Part shown: positions 25,572 to 32,071 of the stretch, piece by piece
How positions within the stretch are numbered: position 1 is the stretch's first letter
Layout of the letters: each line of letters starts with the position of its first letter
Source of the DNA: Acholeplasmataceae bacterium
Lineage (GTDB): Bacteria; Bacillota_I; Bacilli_A; ML615J-28; CAG-313
Assembly (NCBI GenBank): GCA_012838945.1
Contig: DUOG01000013.1
Location: forward strand, 1 to 32,071
Direction of reading: 5' to 3'
Length of the DNA stretch: 32,071 nt
The notes under the pieces: model-generated
Told to the model about the DNA's origin: nothing
What the model saw: the letters and a program-made list of their open reading frames with translations, nothing else
Database searches by the model: none
Program-made: the position numbers and the translations under genes

Positions 25572-28349
25572 ATGACATTGAAATGGCCAAAATTTTTGAC
25601 ATTTAAAAGAACTTTACTAATTACATTGTTGTTAATCCTCTTAATTGTTGGGTTAGTCTTTGTATTAGGTGGATATAAACCAGCAAAACCGGTTTTAAGT
25701 GCGAAAGATTTCTCTTTCGAGGGTTTTACTGAGTTTAAGAGTTTTACTGAACAAGACAAACAAGTTCAAACTGTAACAAGTGAAAATGGACGCTTTGTCT
25801 TCAAGTTTGATCCAGTAACAACTTATTTCTCGATTGAAGATAAAGTAACTGGACACACTTGGTATTCTAATCCGACTGAAGAGGATGAGTTTGAAACTAA
25901 CAAAGGGACAGTTGAATCTCAAAAATCAACATTGATTCTTGAATATATTACTCCAGTTGGTGGGACAAATACATTTGCTAATTACACTTACAGTATTTAT
26001 GACTTTAATGAAGAACAAACTGAAGGTGGATATAATTTAGATCTTGCCCCAACTTTCTCAGTAAAATATGAAGGAAATAAGGTTACTGTTTTATACGAAT
26101 TAGTTAAAAAAGGTATCGACTACACTTTCTTCCCTGCTCGAATATCACAGGAACGTTTAGAGCATTTTATTGCTGAAAACAAACGAATGGTAGAAGAAGG
26201 GGTTCCGGGTGTTGTCGAATTAGATAACCGTGACCTTAACCGTTTAAAGATCATTTATTATGAATTAGATGAAAAGACTGAGCCAGATCGACCTTTCTAT
26301 AAGTTAAAGAAGGCTCATGAAAATATGAGTGGATTAGAGATTCAAAACCTCTATCGAATCTTATATGTTAACTGTGGTTATACTCGTGAAGATGCTGCTT
26401 ATGATAATGCGATGTATGGTGTCTCCATTAACATGGACCGTCCACACTTTAGTATCGCAATTGAATATGAAGTTTCAAACGAAGGATTAAAGGTTACTGT
26501 ACCAGCAAAATCAATTATTGAACGTGGTAGCCAAAAAATCGGTAAAGTAAAAATATTACCATACTTCACTACAGCTAAAAGAGGAACTGAAGGATATATG
26601 GTTATTCCTGATGGTTCTGGAGCAGTAATGAATTTTGACAATGACAAATTAGCCTATGGTGGATTTGGTAAACGTGTTTATGGTAGAGATACATCATATT
26701 ATGATGAGATCAAACCAGTTCCAACAGAAGATGTTTTACTACCGATGTATGGCTTAGTTAACAAAACAGCTGATACAGGAGTTGTTGTTACCGCAGATAA
26801 TGGTGCAACAATGTTAAATCTTTATGCGGATATTAGTGGTCGTATTGACTCGTATAACCGTATCAGTTATGAAGCGTTCTTGCGCGAAGCTCAAACCGTT
26901 TGGATTGGACTTGGTGCAGCCGCAAAACCACACGTTAAGTGGACAGAAGAACGCTTATTAAATGACGTAGAATTGAACTATCATTTCTTAGAAGCTAAAG
27001 ATAACAACTATAACGATATGGCTAAGTTCTATCGTCGTTATCTCGGATTAGAAGACAATGATAAGACTACATCTACTGTCTTAAATCTTGAGTTAATTGG
27101 TAGTTATGACTATGATACCAACTTCTTAGGTATTGGTTATACTGCTTATGATTCTCTCACTACTTATAAACAAGCAATGGAAATCATTGAAGAAATGAGA
27201 GGTCACGGAGCAGAATACATTAATGTCCTCTATCGAGGATGGCAAGAAGATGGACTCACCAATCCAAGCATTTCTAAGTTAAGCCTCAGCAAAGTGATTG
27301 GTGGTAAAAAAGGATTGAAGGAATTTGTTGAATACACTAAAAATAATAATATTAACTTCTATCCATATTTAAGTTTCAGTGAATTTACATCTTTTAATGA
27401 ATCATTCGGAAGACAACATTATTCATCAAGAACTGTTGGAAATGACTTCTCATATCGTTATCCATACAATCCATCCTTCGGTATCTTTGACATGAATCTT
27501 GATGAAATAATGGTAGTATCACCAAAATACTACACTACTTTCATGAGCAAATTCATTAAAGAATTCAATAAAAAAGTTGGAATTAATTCCGTAGCATTTG
27601 AATTCTTAGGCTCAAGCCTTGGTGGCGACTATAAGAAACGCCAATTATTCTATAAGGAATCAGCAATGATTGAACAAATTCAATCATTACAAATGGCAAA
27701 AGAAAACGGGATCGATAATATTAATCTATTTACTCCATATCAATACGCCCTTCCTTATGTATCAAATGCTTTAGAAGTTCCTTATACATCAACCTCTTAT
27801 GAAATCTTAGACTACTCAATTCCATTCTATCAATTAGTGGTTTCTGGAAGCTTTGACTATAGTGGTATGAGTTACAATGCTAATGACGAAAAAGGTATGA
27901 TGTATCACCTAATGAGAATGTTGGAAACAGGATCAAATGTTCAATTCACTTTCTCATATGAGGATTCAGCAAAACTTATTCAAACTAAATATAACAATTA
28001 TTATTACACCCAATATTCTAAATGGTTAAGTGAAGTTGATTTCTTAGTTAATAGCCTTAATGAATTGAAAATCCATGAAGGTGTATTGGTTCAACATGAG
28101 CAATTAGCTAATGACATCTTTAGAGTAAAATACAGCAATGGTATTGAATTCATCCTTAACTATACCGAACGGGTACTTAATAATAATTTAAGTTCATATG
28201 GCGTTGTTCGTGGAAACCTTATTGAGCGAATCGATTTAGGTTTAGGATTAGAAAAAGAAGTCTATGAACGAGCTGAAATTATCAACAATATCGTTGATGG
28301 TAATATTAAAAATCAAATTATTATTTATAGAAGTGGAGGCGCGAGATAA
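25572..28349 (+). CDS. Large membrane-anchored extracytoplasmic protein, DUF5696-like, possible TIM-barrel glycosidase fold
   Basis: N-terminal TM (TLLITLLLILLIVGLVFVLGG), then about 890 extracytoplasmic residues including GHTWYSNPTEED, YMVIPDGSGAVMNFDN, AEYINVLYRGWQEDGLTNPS, INFYPYLSFSEF. Family named from recognition; not verified. Confidence 0.65.
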   Translation: MTLKWPKFLTFKRTLLITLLLILLIVGLVFVLGGYKPAKPVLSAKDFSFEGFTEFKSFTEQDKQVQTVTSENGRFVFKFDPVTTYFSIEDKVTGHTWYSNPTEEDEFETNKGTVESQKSTLILEYITPVGGTNTFANYTYSIYDFNEEQTEGGYNLDLAPTFSVKYEGNKVTVLYELVKKGIDYTFFPARISQERLEHFIAENKRMVEEGVPGVVELDNRDLNRLKIIYYELDEKTEPDRPFYKLKKAHENMSGLEIQNLYRILYVNCGYTREDAAYDNAMYGVSINMDRPHFSIAIEYEVSNEGLKVTVPAKSIIERGSQKIGKVKILPYFTTAKRGTEGYMVIPDGSGAVMNFDNDKLAYGGFGKRVYGRDTSYYDEIKPVPTEDVLLPMYGLVNKTADTGVVVTADNGATMLNLYADISGRIDSYNRISYEAFLREAQTVWIGLGAAAKPHVKWTEERLLNDVELNYHFLEAKDNNYNDMAKFYRRYLGLEDNDKTTSTVLNLELIGSYDYDTNFLGIGYTAYDSLTTYKQAMEIIEEMRGHGAEYINVLYRGWQEDGLTNPSISKLSLSKVIGGKKGLKEFVEYTKNNNINFYPYLSFSEFTSFNESFGRQHYSSRTVGNDFSYRYPYNPSFGIFDMNLDEIMVVSPKYYTTFMSKFIKEFNKKVGINSVAFEFLGSSLGGDYKKRQLFYKESAMIEQIQSLQMAKENGIDNINLFTPYQYALPYVSNALEVPYTSTSYEILDYSIPFYQLVVSGSFDYSGMSYNANDEKGMMYHLMRMLETGSNVQFTFSYEDSAKLIQTKYNNYYYTQYSKWLSEVDFLVNSLNELKIHEGVLVQHEQLANDIFRVKYSNGIEFILNYTERVLNNNLSSYGVVRGNLIERIDLGLGLEKEVYERAEIINNIVDGNIKNQIIIYRSGGAR

Positions 28350-29509
28350 TGGATAACAATAATGTTCCTGAAAAAGTTTCTTTTTCCGAGAAACTAAAAA
28401 ATGCTTTATTGAGTCTTCTTTCAACAATCTTACTCGCGCTTAAGAAATTCTTTACGCTTCCCTTCTTTGTTAAGGTTGGAAAAGTAATTGCATGGCCGTT
28501 TGTTAAGGTATGGCCTTATATCAAATGGTTCTTACATAAAATTAGTTTTCCATTTAGATGGTTGAAAAAGAAAACTTATAATAATCTTTCCCATCAAGGG
28601 AAAAAGGTTGTTTGGTCATTTATCTTCTTATCACCAGTAATTATCGGATTCTTATTGTTCTTTATTTATCCGTTAATTATGTCAGCCATTTACTCAATTA
28701 GTCAATTTAGACCATTGCCTGAGGGTGGCTTTGACATCGTCATCGGTGAGTTTATTAAAGAAAATGGTGATGGAACAACTACGGTTATTAAAGATTTATT
28801 CTATAACTTTAAGGTTGCTTTACAAGAAAATAGACACTTCCCCGTTGAACTAGTAAACACTATTAAGAACACCGTAATTGATGTATTCGTTATCACAATC
28901 TTTAGTTTGTTGGTTGCGGTTATGTTAAATGGTGAGTTTAAAGGTCGGGGAATTGTGCGCGCTATTTTCTTCCTTCCTGTTATCTTTAACTCGGAAGCCA
29001 TTACTCAAGCATTGTCAAAATATCAGCATGTTGATGCTCTTCTCAACCAAATGGGAAGTGGGGCCTTGACTGCAGTATTTAACCTAGAGATGTTCTTGAT
29101 TAATGCCGGGATTCCGAATACGTTGATAACGTTCTTGACAAGTATTACAACAGCAATCTATCGTACGATATCATATTCGGGTATTCAAATCTTGATTTTC
29201 CTTGCTGCTATCCAATCAGTTCCGGGCCATCTTTACGAGGCAGCAACTATTGAGGGAGCAACTCAATATGAGTCATTCTGGAAGATTACCCTTCCGATGG
29301 TTTCCCCAATGATCATGACTGTTGTCGTGTTTACAGTGGTCGACAGCTTCATGCGTTCACCAATTAATACTGTTATCAATACGACCTTCAACCAGTCAAA
29401 CTATGGTCTGAATGCAGCCATGAACTGGATCTACATGGGGGCAACCATTATATTACTAGTAATCTTTATTGGCCTATTGTCAAAGGTGGTGTTCTATTAT
29501 GACGAATAA
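28349..29509 (+). CDS. Carbohydrate ABC transporter permease, MalF/UgpA type, pair 2
   Basis: EAA loop HLYEAATIEGATQYESFWKITLPMVSP; start overlaps upstream stop (TAATG). Confidence 0.9.
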   Translation: MDNNNVPEKVSFSEKLKNALLSLLSTILLALKKFFTLPFFVKVGKVIAWPFVKVWPYIKWFLHKISFPFRWLKKKTYNNLSHQGKKVVWSFIFLSPVIIGFLLFFIYPLIMSAIYSISQFRPLPEGGFDIVIGEFIKENGDGTTTVIKDLFYNFKVALQENRHFPVELVNTIKNTVIDVFVITIFSLLVAVMLNGEFKGRGIVRAIFFLPVIFNSEAITQALSKYQHVDALLNQMGSGALTAVFNLEMFLINAGIPNTLITFLTSITTAIYRTISYSGIQILIFLAAIQSVPGHLYEAATIEGATQYESFWKITLPMVSPMIMTVVVFTVVDSFMRSPINTVINTTFNQSNYGLNAAMNWIYMGATIILLVIFIGLLSKVVFYYDE

Positions 29510-30584
29510 GACGGAAAAGAAATTGGCAAGAAAAGAACGGATAGAAGAACTAAAAGCTCAGGCCATCGAAACTTATGAAAAAATCAGAGCGGATTTAAAA
29601 AATCCGGTTCGAAAGGCAGTTCGAGCTCGTAAGGTCTCACTTGCTTCTTCGAGATTGATTCGTTTTGTAGTTATCTTTGGTTTATCGTTCGTTATTATAT
29701 TCCCACTATTCCAACAATTAACTTTAGCTCTTAGACATCCTAATGATATCAATGATCCACTGATTGTTTGGATTCCTGAAACATTCTCGTTCTTGAACTT
29801 TAAGATTGCGGGGACAATGTTAAACTATTGGAGGGCTTTGTGGAATAACATTAAAGTTTCATCCATAGTTATGGTGCTTCAAATTGCATCAACTGCTTTA
29901 GCAGGATATGCTTTCTCTAAGTTAAGATTTAAGGGTAGTGAAGTCCTCTTTTGGATCGTTATGATTACATTAATCGTTCCTCCACAAACCTTAGCGATAC
30001 CGAAATTAGTATTCTTTAATAACTTTGACATCTTTGGTATTATCAAGCTAATTAAAGGAAGTGGCCTAAAATTAACCGGTGTTGGTAAAACATCTTCCTT
30101 CTACATTATGGCCGCAACCGGTCAAGGTATCAGAGCAGCACTATTCATTTATCTATTCAAACAATTCTTCCGGGGCTTACCGGTTGAACTTGATGAATCA
30201 GCTCAAATCGACGGTGCTGGCGTATTTAGAACATTCTGGAGTGTAATGCTTCCAAATGCTCGTGGGGTTATGATTACTGTTGGGCTTTTTGCCTTTGTGT
30301 GGCAGTGGAATGACGTTTACTTTACGCGCCTCTTTGAGGTCAGTGATACGGCTTATCCACTACTGACAGCGCAATTATCCCAAATCACTGAACGTTTACC
30401 GCACTATTTGAAGACCTATGGAATGGATTCCTTAGTATCAGAAGACTTGCGGGGGAATGATTACTTCGTTTCACTCATATCTCATACAGCAGCGTTCTTG
30501 ATGATGTTACCGCTCTTAATCGGATATCTATTTGTTCAAAGACACTTTGTTGAAGGTATTGAACGAACAGGTATTGTTGGTTAA
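29499..30584 (+). CDS. Carbohydrate ABC transporter permease, MalG/UgpE type, pair 2
   Basis: EAA loop ELDESAQIDGAGVFRTFWSVMLPNARG; AAAGGTGGT RBS supports ATG 29499; overlaps the upstream gene by 11 nt. Confidence 0.9.
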   Translation: MTNKTEKKLARKERIEELKAQAIETYEKIRADLKNPVRKAVRARKVSLASSRLIRFVVIFGLSFVIIFPLFQQLTLALRHPNDINDPLIVWIPETFSFLNFKIAGTMLNYWRALWNNIKVSSIVMVLQIASTALAGYAFSKLRFKGSEVLFWIVMITLIVPPQTLAIPKLVFFNNFDIFGIIKLIKGSGLKLTGVGKTSSFYIMAATGQGIRAALFIYLFKQFFRGLPVELDESAQIDGAGVFRTFWSVMLPNARGVMITVGLFAFVWQWNDVYFTRLFEVSDTAYPLLTAQLSQITERLPHYLKTYGMDSLVSEDLRGNDYFVSLISHTAAFLMMLPLLIGYLFVQRHFVEGIERTGIVG

Positions 30585-30614
30585 AAAATTATTATAATAT
30601 AAGTAGAGGAAAAT

Positions 30615-30637
30615 CCATTATTCAGATAAAATAATGG
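30615..30637 (+). other. Intergenic hairpin between permease pair 2 and the YesL-like gene
   Basis: CCATTATT-CAGATAA-AATAATGG, 8-bp perfect stem; no T-run follows. Confidence 0.4.
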
Positions 30638-30660
30638 TAGTGTGAAAGGTAAGTGTTGAT

Positions 30661-31281
30661 ATGGATTCACGAAAACTAACAAACAGCAAAGTTTATCAAG
30701 TGTTTGACTTTATAATGCGTTTAATTCTGTTGAATCTATTAGCACTTACCTTTTCTTTTCCGATTATTACCTTTCTTACAAGTTTAGTCGCAACTCATGA
30801 TGTAATTAAGCAATACATCAATGATGGAAGCACCGTTGTTTTCCGCCCATTTTGGGAGTCGTTTAAAAGAAACTTCTTTAAGACAGTAATTTTACAAATA
30901 GGTATTATTGTTGCAGGTTTTCTGTTGGGTAACAGTTTATTGTTCTTTTACAATCATACCGTTGATGGCGGAATATATGCATTTGGGTTTTATTTAACAA
31001 TGTTAATTATATTGGTGCTTTTCATCATCTTAGTCAATTATCCTTTGACTTGTGTATACTTTAAGGGTTTAAAAGCAACACACTATCTCAAACTTTCAGC
31101 ATTATTTGCTTTTAAAGATTTGTCAATTAGTTTAATTGATGCTATAATATATGTAGGCTTTGCTTTATTAGGCTTTATTGCCTTTCCTGTATTAATCTTT
31201 GGGGGAATAAGTGTTCCGGTTTATTTGATTGTAAAGATAAGTCGGAAGCACTATTACCATATATCAAAAAATTATGAATAA
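30661..31281 (+). CDS. YesL/DUF624-family membrane protein
   Basis: Multi-TM protein with N-terminal KVYQVFDFIMRLILLNLLALTFSFPIITFLTSLVATHDVI; next to carbohydrate ABC permeases as is usual for this family. Confidence 0.7.
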   Translation: MDSRKLTNSKVYQVFDFIMRLILLNLLALTFSFPIITFLTSLVATHDVIKQYINDGSTVVFRPFWESFKRNFFKTVILQIGIIVAGFLLGNSLLFFYNHTVDGGIYAFGFYLTMLIILVLFIILVNYPLTCVYFKGLKATHYLKLSALFAFKDLSISLIDAIIYVGFALLGFIAFPVLIFGGISVPVYLIVKISRKHYYHISKNYE

Positions 31282-31302
31282 TTAAGGAGGAGAAGAGTAA
31301 AA

Positions 31303-32071
31303 ATGAATTTTAAAAAGTTCTTTGGCTTTTTATTATGTTTGCTAGCAGTGGTTCTTTTTGGTGCTACACAAGTGAAAGCGGTTGCACCAAGTTCCCAAAT
31401 AGTAGAAAATGTTTCTACCCAAGTGTTGAACTTACCTGAAGGTGTTGAATTCCATATTCGTAAGGATAAAACAGCTCAAAATGGTGACATTACAGCAGCA
31501 AAACGTGATCAAAACGTTCAAGCAATCGTTGTTCCAAAAGCAGCAGAAACTGTTGAACTAGTTGTTTGGGCCGCTGGTGACGATCACAAGTGGGGCCGCG
31601 CCACTTTACGTTCATCAATTGTTGACTTTGAAAGAAGAAACCCAGGCTATCGCGTTATCGCTGGGGTAAATGGTGACTTCTTTGATATTAGTGATACTTT
31701 CCAACCTAGTAGTGCCCACGTAAGTGCTGGTGACGTTTGGAAAAAAGATAACCGTCCATATAAAACGTTGGGTATTTTCCCAGACAAATCTTACATCATT
31801 GGTCAAATGACAACTAATAACTACTTGAGTCTTAAGACTGTTGAAGGACGAATCGTTACTTCAGAATTCAAAATTGACGTTGAAAACAAATTACCTACAG
31901 GTAATGAAGTTGCATTATTCTTCCCAGGTTCTGCTCAAAAACTAAATGTAGCTGGATATAACGTTTATAAAGGAAACTATGATATTTATCGTGTTTCTAA
32001 AGACATGGGTTATGTAACCCCTAAACCTTTAGGAAAATTCCTTAAAGGTGAGATTGTTGAAAAATCATCTA
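31303..32071 (+). CDS. Secreted phosphodiester glycosidase family (NAGPA domain), truncated by window end
   Basis: AAGGAGG RBS, signal peptide MNFKKFFGFLLCLLAVVLFGATQVKA, RVIAGVNGDFFDISDTFQPS motif; open to position 32071 (absent from the ORF track because no stop is in the window). Confidence 0.75.
   Translation, partial: MNFKKFFGFLLCLLAVVLFGATQVKAVAPSSQIVENVSTQVLNLPEGVEFHIRKDKTAQNGDITAAKRDQNVQAIVVPKAAETVELVVWAAGDDHKWGRATLRSSIVDFERRNPGYRVIAGVNGDFFDISDTFQPSSAHVSAGDVWKKDNRPYKTLGIFPDKSYIIGQMTTNNYLSLKTVEGRIVTSEFKIDVENKLPTGNEVALFFPGSAQKLNVAGYNVYKGNYDIYRVSKDMGYVTPKPLGKFLKGEIVEKSS

Noticed and set aside
643-31806. All reverse-strand ORFs in the track (e.g. 1956-2192, 4060-4314, 6229-6432, 26399-26647, 31615-31806)
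   Set aside because: All but one (9545-9793, which also extends over an intergenic promoter region) lie mainly opposite strong + strand genes; short, with no recognisable motifs or RBS-promoter context.
1-32071. Alternative genetic code (UGA as Trp), considered because of the mollicute-like composition
   Set aside because: TGA terminates the lipoprotein ORF at 10239-10241 exactly where the next gene starts; Trp residues use TGG.

Overview
32-kb window, low GC, standard genetic code (TGA used as a stop, e.g. 10239-10241). Every supported gene is on the + strand. It looks like a low-GC Firmicute (Bacilli-like) chromosome; no taxonomic search was possible. Left end (1-4.4 kb): housekeeping genes rplS, murC, a LacI-family regulator and a T-box-controlled tyrS. 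Middle (4.5-15.7 kb): a run of wall/muropeptide-type catabolic enzymes (serine hydrolase, double GNAT, PIG-L deacetylase variant, S66 LD-carboxypeptidase, diaminopimelate decarboxylase, M19 dipeptidase, two GHL10/DigH-like glycosidases), interrupted by a small lipoprotein-LytTR-membrane protein operon with its own direct-repeat promoter. Right part (15.9-32 kb): a GH20-like hexosaminidase behind a near-consensus promoter, then a long same-strand locus: a giant solute-binding protein, two separate MalF/MalG-type permease pairs with no ATPase, an NHL-propeller/TPR membrane-anchored protein, a Yip1-like membrane protein, a DUF5696-like surface protein, a YesL/DUF624 protein, and a truncated NAGPA-type phosphodiester glycosidase. 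The last locus is the best candidate for a poorly characterised multi-component glycan uptake/processing system. No tRNA, rRNA, CRISPR array or mobile element was recognised. All family names come from reading motifs by eye, not from database searches.
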